A DNA stretch of 64,000 bases. Origin: Flavobacterium psychrolimnae. Its GTDB lineage: Bacteria > Bacteroidota > Bacteroidia > Flavobacteriales > Flavobacteriaceae. Position 1 is the stretch's first letter, and the number at the start of each line of letters is the position of its first letter. A model generated the notes under the pieces. It had not been told where the DNA came from, did not search any database, and saw only the letters and a program-made list of their open reading frames with translations. A program made the position numbers and the translations under genes. The DNA is taken from assembly GCF_003312425.1 (NCBI RefSeq), contig NZ_QNUX01000003.1:1-64000 (forward strand), written 5' to 3'. Positions 52,200 to 62,988 of the stretch are shown here, in pieces.

Positions 52200-55100
52200 T
52201 TAATTTCCAAAATTATAACGAAGCGTAAATCCGGAACGAATATTCGTCAACGGAAAAGAAGTCGAAATTACCGCTTTCGAAAAAGCATGATCGTAATAAA
52301 AAATGGCCGTCAGGTTTTTGCTGAAAGCATAATCCGCCGTTAATTTTATGGACCAAATATTTTGCCCGCCTGCCAATTGATTGTTATCATAATCTAAATA
52401 ACGTACAATGGTCTGATTGTTTCTATACGATAAATCCCCTTTCAAATTGATGTCGCTTTTTATAATCCCAGTTGGATTATCAGCCAATCTTGAAGAGAAA
52501 ATCACATCTTTAAATCGGTACCCTAATCCTACTACATATTCAATTCCTTTTACCTCGGTCAATAAATTATTATCAAAACTCATTGATAAAGCTCTGTCTT
52601 TTTTAATTTCAGTCAGTACTTTTAAAGAACTTTTCAATTCAAAATCCATTCTTAAAAGCGGACTGAATTGCTCCACCAAGTTGATATTAGACATAATCGT
52701 CTGGTTGAAAAAATTACCGCTTGCATCAACCCCATTTGGTTCATTATCATATTCAAAATTCGATCTGAATGCATTTATAGTGTACGAAGCGCGATAATTG
52801 TGTTGCAAAGAGAAGCGTTTGAAATTCTTCTTGAACATTTCATAACGCATCAATCCATTATATTTTATAGCCCAGTTTGGTATTGGAAAACTTCTGAAAA
52901 TTCCGAGTGAAACATTTGACGCATCACCTCCGGAATAAGCTGCTAAAAAGGCCGGTAACAACACCGCTTGATTATTTTTTCCATATCCTAACGGAAATCC
53001 TTCAGCATCGATATTGACAGGATTATTGATATCAATTCCTCTTTCTGTGGCTAAACGGTTTGCTACCGTTAGTCGATTCATTCTGAAATCATCAAAAGCC
53101 TCTGATGAAATTTCATTACTGGTAGAAAATGATGTTTTTATTAAAACAGCTGATATGGAGAAAATTCCGGTGCTATATGGTGATCTCGGATTGTAAATAC
53201 CATCAGTTACATCGTATTGTTCCGACGAATTTTCAGAAAAAGCCCTATCTAAAGTCAAATCAATCTTTAAATCTGGGAACAAATCTACATTGGCTGTAGC
53301 CTTAAATAATTTATTAGTTACTTGAGCGAAATTTTGGTTAAAGTCTGGATAATTAGTCAACCAACCATTTTTAGCAGCTTCATAACGAACATCATCTTGA
53401 CTTCCAAAAATGAATCCTAATGAAGGTCTTGAAGATCCCAGGAATCCAACACCCGGCGTATAACCCGGTAAAATTGTACCGCTGTTGTGGGTATAATTCA
53501 TTTGAATATTCTTTACACTGGTCAAAACTCCAATTAAACCATCAACAAATGCATTGTTTTTTGGAATTTGATTCGCATTAGTATTCACTATTTTTTCACC
53601 CGGTTTTGGCGCTGCCGCTTTAGGTTTTGGTATTGTTTTGTTCGTGTTTTTTGTCACTCCCAAATATTTATACAACATTTCCATATTGAATGTAGCGTTC
53701 AAATTATTGGAACTCGCATTCTGGATTGTATTTCCTAAATTATAATCTTGACCGTCAATTTGAATTTGTGACAACGCATTAGAAGTTCGCTGCCAGCTAT
53801 AGTCTCCTGTATAGGAATAATTTGCTTTAACGAAACTGAATAATGGTATTTTATTAATCGGTATTTCGTAATTCACAACTAATTGTTGCATGTGCTGGTT
53901 AGGATCCCCAATATCCCAATAACTATCCCAAATAGTAAAACTGTCAATAGGCTCATTATCTTCATTCAAATAGTTTTTTACGATATTGCTTGAAGAAGCT
54001 GTATAATTTAATTTCAATGATTTTGTCAGATTATAATTGAATCCGTATTGATAATTAAAAGCAAAGTTTCTACGGTACAATGGGTCAATCCCAATTCCTT
54101 CTACTTCCACTTGTCTAAATTGCTGACGATTATACTGTCTGTTTATATTGGTATTAAAAGAAATATTAGCAGGCAAATAATTAAAATTGAAATCGCTTAG
54201 GAGTTTCCAATAATTACTTTTTTTCAAGAATTTGGTCTTCTTGAAAGGCTCTACAGACTTAGGCTGAAAACTGTACGCATAATCAACAGATGAATTTGCC
54301 TGCTGATCTACATAGTCCTCGATTTCAAAATCATGTCGTTCTACTTCGTTAAAAGACTGAGAAAACGTAAAGTTTTCCGGATCATAAACACGCTGCTTTT
54401 GCTCCGGCTGGCGTTCTTTTCTCACTCCGATAAAATTGATACTTTTACGTTTTGTATAATCAACCGCTCTGCTGGTAATATTGTCTTTTTTATTTTGGTC
54501 AGCAGTATTATCAAGCAACTGTTTTAATTTGATATCTTGATTGAAAGGATCGTATTCCGGAGTTATTGTTTCCTCACCAATAGCGTAATTGAACGGCAAA
54601 TTGACACCCCATTTTTGAGGCAATAATTTTCCAAGATTTAAATTGGTCACAATACTATATTGCTCGGTATCTTCTCGACTTCTTTCATTTGGGCCTTGTT
54701 CCAGTGCTCCAAAACCGATAGTACTTTTTCTTCCCGAAGCTGAAATCGTGGCGAAATCAGCTAAATTTGAATCCACATTCAACACCGCAGCCATTCCGCC
54801 TTGGTTGTCCATATCTGCCAAACGAAGTTCATTAAACCAAACCTCTCCTTTTATATCGTTACGAAGATCACTGTTTTTCACACCTACCATAAGCGTACGC
54901 ACTAATCCAAAATTAGGATTTCCTTTAATCCCTAACTTCAATGAACTGCTGCCATCACCGTCTGGTTTGCTTGGATCTGAATCTGGATAATAAATTCCGT
55001 CCAATGGCAGCGTGGTTGGATCAACACCCATCGCTAAAATCTTCAATTTAGTCAGTAATGCCAAAGACAAATCAATTTCATTCTCTTCTGGCCAAACCGC

Positions 55101-58100
55101 TTCTGCACTCAATGGACCGCAATCAGCATTTGAAGCAGACGAAGCAACAGTTACTTTTAAAGGAATCTCAACTTGATAGAAATTTTGGGTGAAATCATTT
55201 CCAAAACGAATAAATCCAATCATTTGATTGTCTTGAAGTGCAATTTCGCCAGTCAAAGATTCTGCGTGCAAAAACATTTTCAATTTCTTAAATTGACGCA
55301 TATCAATACTCACATTTTTAAAAACAGCTCTGGAATCTTCCGGCTCTAATCCGTCGCCGGAAACTCTTAATGCCAACGATTGCTCATTTTGATTAATTAC
55401 CGTATTATTATTGAATAATTGCTCTCTTTGTACACCAGGCGGAGTAATATAATTTACCGGACATCTTTCATCATTTTCCTGAACGTTGACAGCCAAAACA
55501 TCTAAATTAGTATTATCATCTAGAATATTTGTATCATTAAAATCAAGCGTATTAGTATACCTTCTCCATTCGCCACGCACTAAATCCAAGGCTCCAAAAC
55601 GCATCGTAACTTCCTCATTAAAACCCGTCATGAACATTCTCATAAAACGTATGGATCTGAAATCAGAAATGTTTCCAATCGTGTTTTCAGGTTGAGAAAC
55701 TGGAATTTTAAATTGCAACCATCTGGCTTCGGTAGTTGATCCATCTGGCAGCGTCACTTGTGTATTTCTGATGTCGGTGATATAATTTTGTCCGACATTC
55801 ATTCCTGGTTGCACATCAATACTGTATTCATAATACGCATTGATAGTGTTCATCGTATTGTCTCTGTTTATATCCTCTACATCGGGAAACGTAGACGAAC
55901 CTCTATTAGGATCCGTAATATCCACCGCTGAGTTACCATCGGTACCATTATAATTTTTATACCGTTCCAAAATCCCTCCATCTGTGTTCAGATAAAAAGT
56001 GTAATCATCTGCTGCTGGATCCAGTTCCGATGCGAAATTCGTATACACAGATCCTTCATTGTCATTGGACAAACCATCCAGACCAATATCTTGATTCTTT
56101 CTATTATCAGCATTAGTATCAAAAGCATAAATCAAGGATTGAGAAGCAGGAACATCTCCCCACAACGGACGAGGATTTACCAATATCTGGTCTGGTCCAA
56201 GTCCATTTTCATATTGCTTTCTCCCGTCTTTCAAAACATCTTCTGAAATTTCCCCTAAATTGAAATAGATTTTTCCTGTGTTTGATTGCGGAGACTGACC
56301 ATTTCCAACATAAGGATCCAACACCCAAAACTGAATATACTCTACATTTCCTTGCTCGAAATTTGTGGAATTCAGCGATCGCATAATTCCACCAAAGTTT
56401 TCAGCCGGGTTTAATGCTCCATTTGGATTATTATTATACGGTCCGCGATCGGATGGATAATAACTTAAATCCAATGTATTTACAACTTGTGATTGTCCTT
56501 GCGCAATATCCGTCAAAGGATACAATTCCTCGCTGAAAATTCTTCTGGTTTTATTGAACGACAAATCTTCATTTGAAATTCCGGCCGGTTTTTGTGTATA
56601 AAAAACAGGATCAATAGAATACCACGCTAATTTGGCTCTTTTGAATCCATAACTCAAATCATTGGCACTTGCATTAAAATCATACGTACTTGTTGCGTTA
56701 CGTTCCGGAGTGGATGCTAAACTCCAAGAATATGGTGAACGCATATCAATGGTAGATTGAGAACCCTCAAAATCATCTACATAAATAGTGGATTCTCCCT
56801 GAAACTGATCAGCTTTCGGCGAATCCGGTTTCAAAAATGCAATTTCACCTCGTACAGAAAGATTAGAAGGTACATCAGTATCAATATTTGGTAATTTATT
56901 GACCAATCGCGTCAAGAAAGGAACTTCGGTAGAGAAGTTAGTATTGAATCCAAAAATAGTATTGTTAACGGATTCTTGTCCAAAGCTTGATTTTTGTGTA
57001 AAAGGTCTTTCGGACATTTTTAAGAATGTACCACCAACTATGAAGTTATCAGAAATTTTATGTTCTACATTTAACCCCATGAATCTTCTGGTTTGCTGAC
57101 CAAAAACCGAGTTGTTTTCGAGCGAAACTTCTATTGGGGTATTAGAGGCTTGTAAGGATGGATCCAAAATTTGAACTCGGCCTAACTGATAATTCACGCT
57201 ATAATCAATCCCTTCTACTAAAACTCTTCCCGCTGCAGTAACAACTACTGAACCTTGCGGAACATTGAATGCGCCAATAGGAATCCCGTCACTACCTGTT
57301 GATTTATATTTCCCTCTTAATAAAAATTTATTTTTTTCACTGTCCTGCAAAGCGCCCGATTGTGTATTTCGATACATGCTGCGAAACACATATTTCTTCT
57401 GATTTTCATTATAAGAACTAACGACATTATAATTTTCGGCAGAACCTGTATTAGATAATTTAGAAAACAACAATTCTCCAAAAGGCTCTTTGGTGGTAAA
57501 AATTATTCTTCCATTTTGAGCATCGATTGTTAATCCTGGCATAAAATCAAAAAAACCATCACCGCCAGTTTGTGGGTCATTGTTATAGTTTAATTTATCT
57601 AAGTTGAAAACTTTCAATAAAGGCGTTTCAGCAACTTTATTTTCGGGAGTTGGATTTGGCGGAAAAGGACTTCCCGGAACTTCCGTAATATAATTTAATG
57701 GCGAAGGATCTGTGTAAAGTATATTGAATCTAAAATCTTCTTGTTTCAATTGATAACCACCTTGAATCTGATAGATGTTTTTCATCATCAGGTTCCAAAC
57801 CGGATTTTTAACATTGGTCAAATTGCTTTTCAGCATTTTTAATACCAAACTTTGCGAAATAATGGCTTGATTGGACGGACTGTTTCCTGTAACCACAGTT
57901 GCATCTACGCCATCGTTACCAAATTCTCCAACTTGGTACACTTGATCACCAATCGTATATTGGTACGCAACTGCTAAAACCTCATCATTTGCCAATCGTT
58001 GTTGCAATGAAATATATCCTAATTGCGGATTGAACGTATATTCATTTGGATTCAGTTTTCTGGCATTTTCCAGTTTCGAATAATCCTGACCTTCGCTTAC

Positions 58101-59345
58101 CGTTGTATTAAAACCGGAATTTGAAGTCACTATTTCCCGAATATTAGCGTTCAGCAAACCTGTTCCCATAAGTATTTGAGCGGGATCATAATCATTATTG
58201 GAGTTGTCAGTAGGAGAATCGAAAGGATTGTTGAAAATCCCTGTTGAAGGTTCTAAAACAACCACTTCATTATCAGGAATACCGGATAATTGGCCTTCTC
58301 CCAAATCCTGAATCGCAATAATATTTCTTAGGTTATTATTGGTTGTAGTTACTCGGTTTTGCTTGTTTGTAACCCAGATTTCGATTCTGGAAATTTGGAC
58401 TCTACTATCAATAAATGGATAATTTGCGAGTGATTTATCGTAGCGATTTCTGAAATATTGAGATAAGAAGAAGTGTCGGTCACTATCATAATCCAAAGCA
58501 AACATTTCGAAATCCTCAATTGTTCCTCCGCCCTGCGCAATCAGACTTTTAGTTTGGGATTTTTGTTCCGAAAAAACTCCTGTAATTGTTGTTTTTCCAA
58601 ATTGCAGTTGGGTTTTCACACCAAATAAACTCTGCGCACCCCGAATCAAAGAACTGTTCAACGGCATGCTTACATTACCCACTTCTATTTTTTGAATGAT
58701 ATCATCCTCAGTAGGAGCGTAATCTAATTTGATTAAATTTTGAAAAGCAAATGTAGACTGTGTATCATAATTGGCATTCACATTGAGTCGCGTTCCCACT
58801 TTCCCCATCAAACTCATGCTAATTCTTTGATCAAAATCGAAAGAAAGATTAGATCGGTTTCTTGGCGAAAAAGATGGATTATCTTGTTTCGTGTACCGCA
58901 TTCCCAAATCCATTTCAATAGAACCGGTAGGCTTCACATCAATTGTATTACTACCGAAAATGGATTCAAACAGTCCTGATTTTATGTAATATCTAGGCAA
59001 CAAATCTCTTTTCGCGAGTTCGCTTCCTTCTTTTTTACCGTCAATTGCGTCTACTTTTTGCTTAAAATAATCACGCATAGATTCTTTCAAAACAAGACTT
59101 TCGTATTCTTTTGGCGTTAAAATAATAGGATAATTAATCGAAAATCCATCGACGGAATTAGTATAAACGTACCGATCAGTAACGGGATCATACGTGTAAG
59201 CAGAAAGAATACTCTGAGGGTTTTTTAGTTGAAGTTTTCCTATAGAAAATCCAGTTTTAACGGTATCCTGAGCCTCCTGTTTCACTTGGGCCTGCGACAC
59301 AAAACCACAAAATAAAACAAGCAAAAAAATACAAATTTTATGCAT
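52200..59345 (-). CDS. sprA: Cell-surface protein SprA, type IX secretion translocon
   Basis: A 2381-residue outer-membrane protein, close to the 2400 residues known for SprA. Signal peptide ICIFLLVLFCGFVSQAQ. The sequence has many barrel strands (for example RSNLSFDFDQRISMSLMGKV) over its length, a central region with WFNELRLADM, and an aromatic C-terminal strand (IRSGFTLRYNFGN). SprA forms the giant translocon pore for type IX cargo and is needed for gliding. The position after ruvA and before gcvH is the order I recall in Flavobacterium. Confidence 0.95.
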   Translation of the reverse strand: MHKICIFLLVLFCGFVSQAQVKQEAQDTVKTGFSIGKLQLKNPQSILSAYTYDPVTDRYVYTNSVDGFSINYPIILTPKEYESLVLKESMRDYFKQKVDAIDGKKEGSELAKRDLLPRYYIKSGLFESIFGSNTIDVKPTGSIEMDLGMRYTKQDNPSFSPRNRSNLSFDFDQRISMSLMGKVGTRLNVNANYDTQSTFAFQNLIKLDYAPTEDDIIQKIEVGNVSMPLNSSLIRGAQSLFGVKTQLQFGKTTITGVFSEQKSQTKSLIAQGGGTIEDFEMFALDYDSDRHFFLSQYFRNRYDKSLANYPFIDSRVQISRIEIWVTNKQNRVTTTNNNLRNIIAIQDLGEGQLSGIPDNEVVVLEPSTGIFNNPFDSPTDNSNNDYDPAQILMGTGLLNANIREIVTSNSGFNTTVSEGQDYSKLENARKLNPNEYTFNPQLGYISLQQRLANDEVLAVAYQYTIGDQVYQVGEFGNDGVDATVVTGNSPSNQAIISQSLVLKMLKSNLTNVKNPVWNLMMKNIYQIQGGYQLKQEDFRFNILYTDPSPLNYITEVPGSPFPPNPTPENKVAETPLLKVFNLDKLNYNNDPQTGGDGFFDFMPGLTIDAQNGRIIFTTKEPFGELLFSKLSNTGSAENYNVVSSYNENQKKYVFRSMYRNTQSGALQDSEKNKFLLRGKYKSTGSDGIPIGAFNVPQGSVVVTAAGRVLVEGIDYSVNYQLGRVQILDPSLQASNTPIEVSLENNSVFGQQTRRFMGLNVEHKISDNFIVGGTFLKMSERPFTQKSSFGQESVNNTIFGFNTNFSTEVPFLTRLVNKLPNIDTDVPSNLSVRGEIAFLKPDSPKADQFQGESTIYVDDFEGSQSTIDMRSPYSWSLASTPERNATSTYDFNASANDLSYGFKRAKLAWYSIDPVFYTQKPAGISNEDLSFNKTRRIFSEELYPLTDIAQGQSQVVNTLDLSYYPSDRGPYNNNPNGALNPAENFGGIMRSLNSTNFEQGNVEYIQFWVLDPYVGNGQSPQSNTGKIYFNLGEISEDVLKDGRKQYENGLGPDQILVNPRPLWGDVPASQSLIYAFDTNADNRKNQDIGLDGLSNDNEGSVYTNFASELDPAADDYTFYLNTDGGILERYKNYNGTDGNSAVDITDPNRGSSTFPDVEDINRDNTMNTINAYYEYSIDVQPGMNVGQNYITDIRNTQVTLPDGSTTEARWLQFKIPVSQPENTIGNISDFRSIRFMRMFMTGFNEEVTMRFGALDLVRGEWRRYTNTLDFNDTNILDDNTNLDVLAVNVQENDERCPVNYITPPGVQREQLFNNNTVINQNEQSLALRVSGDGLEPEDSRAVFKNVSIDMRQFKKLKMFLHAESLTGEIALQDNQMIGFIRFGNDFTQNFYQVEIPLKVTVASSASNADCGPLSAEAVWPEENEIDLSLALLTKLKILAMGVDPTTLPLDGIYYPDSDPSKPDGDGSSSLKLGIKGNPNFGLVRTLMVGVKNSDLRNDIKGEVWFNELRLADMDNQGGMAAVLNVDSNLADFATISASGRKSTIGFGALEQGPNERSREDTEQYSIVTNLNLGKLLPQKWGVNLPFNYAIGEETITPEYDPFNQDIKLKQLLDNTADQNKKDNITSRAVDYTKRKSINFIGVRKERQPEQKQRVYDPENFTFSQSFNEVERHDFEIEDYVDQQANSSVDYAYSFQPKSVEPFKKTKFLKKSNYWKLLSDFNFNYLPANISFNTNINRQYNRQQFRQVEVEGIGIDPLYRRNFAFNYQYGFNYNLTKSLKLNYTASSSNIVKNYLNEDNEPIDSFTIWDSYWDIGDPNQHMQQLVVNYEIPINKIPLFSFVKANYSYTGDYSWQRTSNALSQIQIDGQDYNLGNTIQNASSNNLNATFNMEMLYKYLGVTKNTNKTIPKPKAAAPKPGEKIVNTNANQIPKNNAFVDGLIGVLTSVKNIQMNYTHNSGTILPGYTPGVGFLGSSRPSLGFIFGSQDDVRYEAAKNGWLTNYPDFNQNFAQVTNKLFKATANVDLFPDLKIDLTLDRAFSENSSEQYDVTDGIYNPRSPYSTGIFSISAVLIKTSFSTSNEISSEAFDDFRMNRLTVANRLATERGIDINNPVNIDAEGFPLGYGKNNQAVLLPAFLAAYSGGDASNVSLGIFRSFPIPNWAIKYNGLMRYEMFKKNFKRFSLQHNYRASYTINAFRSNFEYDNEPNGVDASGNFFNQTIMSNINLVEQFSPLLRMDFELKSSLKVLTEIKKDRALSMSFDNNLLTEVKGIEYVVGLGYRFKDVIFSSRLADNPTGIIKSDINLKGDLSYRNNQTIVRYLDYDNNQLAGGQNIWSIKLTADYAFSKNLTAIFYYDHAFSKAVISTSFPLTNIRSGFTLRYNFGN

Positions 59346-59370
59346 ACAACTCGTGTTTCTTGAATACCTT

Positions 59371-59952
59371 TTAAAGGTTTTTTAAAGCTTTTTTGATAAT
59401 TGTTTCCACAGAAGCATCCGGATCTTCTTTAACAATTTTTTCTATAATTTTTTCAGAAGTTTTTCGTACAAATCCTAAAACTTCCAAAGCTGATAACGCT
59501 TCATCTCGATTTGTATTGCTTTGCGACATAGAAACTTCGTCTAAATCATACAATTTTAATACTTTTTCTTTCAAATCCAGTATTACTCTTTGTGCTGTTT
59601 TACTTCCTATACCTTTAATGGACTGAATTGTAACTACATCCGCAGATGCTATGGCATTGGTAATTTGTTTTGGATCTAATGAAGAAAGCATCGTCCGAGC
59701 TATACTAGCTCCTATTCCAGAAACGGACAATAAGAGTCTGAAAATCTCTCTTTCTGACTTTTCCATAAAACCAAAAAGTGTATGCGCATCCTCCTTTATC
59801 TGAAGATGCGTATACACTTTTATGAAATCTGTACTTGGAAGTAAAGAATACGTATGTAAAGAAATATTAACATGGTAGCCAACGCCTCCACAATCAATAA
59901 TTATTTGTGTTGGTGATTTTTCTACTAGTTTACCTTGTAAATGTGCTATCAT
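59371..59952 (-). CDS. ruvA: Holliday junction DNA helicase RuvA
   Basis: A 193-residue junction-recognition subunit. The N-terminal OB fold (MIAHLQGKLVEKSPTQII), two helix-hairpin-helix motifs (LLSVSGIGASIARTML and IQSIKGIGSKTAQRVIL) and a C-terminal domain that contacts RuvB. It lies 25 bases before sprA and 89 bases after the malic enzyme gene, so the three may share a transcript. ruvB is not here. Confidence 0.96.
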   Translation of the reverse strand: MIAHLQGKLVEKSPTQIIIDCGGVGYHVNISLHTYSLLPSTDFIKVYTHLQIKEDAHTLFGFMEKSEREIFRLLLSVSGIGASIARTMLSSLDPKQITNAIASADVVTIQSIKGIGSKTAQRVILDLKEKVLKLYDLDEVSMSQSNTNRDEALSALEVLGFVRKTSEKIIEKIVKEDPDASVETIIKKALKNL

Positions 59953-60041
59953 GAAGTCTTAATATATTTCCAAATATAACAAAATTAGCATACGGTTAAA
60001 TTAAATTTAAAATTTTAACTATGCTTCTCGTCTACAGACTA

Positions 60042-62330
60042 TTAAACTTGTTTTACTTTTTTCATTTCTTTTTCTTGAGCATCAATCACAGCAATTGCCG
60101 CCATATTGACCATTTCCTCAACGCTGGCACCTAATTGAAATATGTGAACTGGTTTTCCCATTCCTAACATGATAGGTCCTATAGAATCCACCTTATTTAA
60201 TTCTTTCAACAGTTTATAGGTAATATTCGCTGATTCCAGATTTGGAAAAATCAACGTGTTTACTTTTTTACCGGCTAGTTTAGAAAAAGGGAACTTAGCT
60301 TTCAACATTTCTGGATTCAAGGCGAAATCCGCTTGGATTTCTCCATCAATAATCATATCAGGATGATTTTTATGCAAATAAGAAACTGCTTCTCTTACTT
60401 TGTTTGCGCTTTCGCTTGTTGAAGATCCAAAATTAGAAAATGAGATCATTGCTATAACCGGTTCTACCCCAAACATTTTGGCCGTTTTAGCCGTCATGAT
60501 TGCAATTTTAGCTAAATCGTCAGCGGATGGATTAATATTTATAGCGGTATCCGATAAAAACATTGGCCCACGAGCCGTCATCATCATATTAGTAGTAGCT
60601 ACAATAGAAGCTCCCGGCGCTTTGTCAATAAGCTGTAACATTGGTTTAACCACTGAAGGATAACTTCTGGAATGCCCTGTTACCAATGCATCTGCTTCTC
60701 CCTCATTGACCATCATTGCTGCAAAATAGTTTCTTTCACGCATTAATTTCTGAGCATCCAAAAACGAAATACCACGTCTTTGTCTTGATGACCAGTATGT
60801 ATTGGCAAACTTATTTCTTCTGGCTTCTTCCTCGTCAATTTTAGGATCTATAATTTGAACATCGGCATCAAAACCAATTTCCTCTTTTAATTCTAAAATA
60901 ATTTCTTTGTTCCCTAATAAAATTGGAAAACCGATACCTTCTTCCCATACAATTTGAGCTGCTTTAAGAACATCTAAATGATCTGCTTCAGCAAAAACTA
61001 TTCTTTTTGGATCCATTTTTGCTCTGTTTGCAATCAGACGAACCATTTTATTATCATTCCCTAAGCGGTCTAATAATTCTTCTTCGTATTTTTTCCAATC
61101 AGTAATCGGATTTAATGCTACTCCAGAATCCATTGCCGCTTTGGCCACAGCAGGCGCAACAATCGTTATTAATCTTGGATCAAATGGTTTTGGGATAATG
61201 TACTCTCTTCCAAAATTTAATTTTGTAGCTCCATAAGCAACATTCACTTGTTCTGGAACTGACTCTTTAGTCAATAAAGCCAAAGCTTTAACTGCGGCCA
61301 TTTTCATGGCTTCGTTAATTTTGGTAGCACGAACATCTAATGCTCCTCTAAAAATATAAGGAAATCCAAGAACGTTATTCACCTGATTAGGAAAATCAGA
61401 ACGTCCTGTTGCCATAATTACATCTTTACGAGTTGCAATTGCCAAATTATAATCAATTTCCGGATCAGGATTTGCCATTGCAAAAACGATAGGATTATCA
61501 GCCATTCCAAGCAGCATTTGTGGAGACATAATTCCTCCGGTGGAAAGACCTAAAAAGATATCCGCACCAACTAATGCTTCTTCTAAATTCATAGAAGGTA
61601 TATCTTTTGCATACTTTAACTGTAATTCTGATAATTTCGGATTGTCTTTTGTTAATAATCCTTTGCTATTGAACATGAAAATATTTTCAATTTTCACTCC
61701 TAACAAAACATATAAATCGGCACAAGCCAAAGCAGCAGAACCTGCTCCCGAAACGACCATTTTTACATCTTCTGCTTTTTTATCCGCTAATTCTAAAGCA
61801 TTCAACAATGCTGCAGATGATATGATAGCTGTTCCATGCTGATCATCGTGCATCACAGGAATATTTAACTCTTCGACTAATCTTCTTTCAATTTCAAAAG
61901 ATTCCGGTGCTTTAATATCCTCCAAGTTTATACCGCCAAAAGTTGGTGCTATATTTTTAACTGTCTGGATGAATTCTTCAATATCTTTAGTTCCAATTTC
62001 GATGTCAAACACATCAATATCAGCAAAAATTTTAAACAATAATCCTTTACCTTCCATTACTGGTTTTGATGCTTCCGGACCTATATCACCCAATCCTAAA
62101 ACTGCAGTTCCATTAGTGATTACAGCAACTAAATTTCCTTTAGCGGTATATTTATAAACGTTGTTTACGTCTTTTGCAATTTCTAAACACGGCTCAGCTA
62201 CACCAGGAGAATACGCCAAAGACAAATCTCTTTGTGTTGCATATTTCTTAGTGGGAACTACTTGAATTTTACCAGGAGTTGGCTTTGCGTGGTATAATAA
62301 TGCTTCTCTTCTTTTGCTATTCTTTTCCAT
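60042..62330 (-). CDS. maeB: NADP-dependent malic enzyme (MaeB type)
   Basis: Converts malate to pyruvate, CO2 and NADPH. The 762-residue protein has the malic enzyme N-terminal half (YSPGVAEPCLEIAKD, VISGAGSAA-like VVSGAGSAALACADL) and a C-terminal phosphotransacetylase-like domain (about 430-762, KIAIMTAKTAKMFGVEPV) thought to be regulatory, since it lacks catalysis in MaeB. The TATCTTTG box at 62356-62363 is a probable -7 element. Confidence 0.95.
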   Translation of the reverse strand: MEKNSKRREALLYHAKPTPGKIQVVPTKKYATQRDLSLAYSPGVAEPCLEIAKDVNNVYKYTAKGNLVAVITNGTAVLGLGDIGPEASKPVMEGKGLLFKIFADIDVFDIEIGTKDIEEFIQTVKNIAPTFGGINLEDIKAPESFEIERRLVEELNIPVMHDDQHGTAIISSAALLNALELADKKAEDVKMVVSGAGSAALACADLYVLLGVKIENIFMFNSKGLLTKDNPKLSELQLKYAKDIPSMNLEEALVGADIFLGLSTGGIMSPQMLLGMADNPIVFAMANPDPEIDYNLAIATRKDVIMATGRSDFPNQVNNVLGFPYIFRGALDVRATKINEAMKMAAVKALALLTKESVPEQVNVAYGATKLNFGREYIIPKPFDPRLITIVAPAVAKAAMDSGVALNPITDWKKYEEELLDRLGNDNKMVRLIANRAKMDPKRIVFAEADHLDVLKAAQIVWEEGIGFPILLGNKEIILELKEEIGFDADVQIIDPKIDEEEARRNKFANTYWSSRQRRGISFLDAQKLMRERNYFAAMMVNEGEADALVTGHSRSYPSVVKPMLQLIDKAPGASIVATTNMMMTARGPMFLSDTAININPSADDLAKIAIMTAKTAKMFGVEPVIAMISFSNFGSSTSESANKVREAVSYLHKNHPDMIIDGEIQADFALNPEMLKAKFPFSKLAGKKVNTLIFPNLESANITYKLLKELNKVDSIGPIMLGMGKPVHIFQLGASVEEMVNMAAIAVIDAQEKEMKKVKQV

Positions 62331-62432
62331 TGTTTTTAGATTTTATTCTAGCTTACAAAGATAGGGGTCTAGATTTAAAAAAAGAGGACTTTTCCCCCAT
62401 TCTTTTGTATAAAAACAAGCATAATTGGATTC

Positions 62433-62462
62433 CAAAAAAAAAGCCGCAATAACTGCAGCTTT
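62433..62462 (-). terminator. Terminator after the CBS-domain gene
   Basis: On the minus strand AAAGCTGCA, loop GTTAT, TGCGGCTTT (one G-T pair), then T-run. It lies 28 bases past the CBS gene stop. Confidence 0.8.
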
Positions 62463-62489
62463 CTGTAAGTATCATTATTTTGATTCTTT

Positions 62490-62915
62490 TTATTGGGTTA
62501 TATAAGAATTTAAATGTTGAATAGTATCTTTTTGCATCTCGATTATGGCTTTTACGACATCACTTATTGAGATGATTCCAATTACAATATTATTTTCTAA
62601 AACAGGAAGGTGACGAACTCTTTTGGTACTCATCAATTCCATGCAATATTCTAAATTATCTGATGGACTTACTGTAACTACATCGTTCTCCATGATTTCA
62701 TGAACAAAGGCTTTCTTTGAAGATTTTGCTTTCAAAACAATTTTTCGAGCATAATCTCTTTCAGACAAAACCCCTTTAAGAACAGTATCTTCAATGATAA
62801 GAATTGCCCCGATGTTTTTTTCGCTCATCACTGTCAATGCTTCGTATACAGTGTTAGTGGAAAGTATGGAATAAACTTCCTTTCCTTTAGTGCTTAAAAT
62901 TTGATTAACTGTCAT
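62490..62915 (-). CDS. Stand-alone CBS pair protein
   Basis: A 141-residue protein that is almost entirely two CBS domains (NTVYEALTVMSEKNIGAILI and SDNLEYCMELMSTKRVRHLP), ending in a short helix. It probably senses adenine nucleotides. Ends with its own terminator before the malic enzyme gene. Confidence 0.9.
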   Translation of the reverse strand: MTVNQILSTKGKEVYSILSTNTVYEALTVMSEKNIGAILIIEDTVLKGVLSERDYARKIVLKAKSSKKAFVHEIMENDVVTVSPSDNLEYCMELMSTKRVRHLPVLENNIVIGIISISDVVKAIIEMQKDTIQHLNSYITQ

Positions 62916-62988
62916 AATGGACTCATTTAGTGAATTATAAAGTTAAAAAAAATATGCATTCAAACAACAAAAAACATTTTTTTAACCT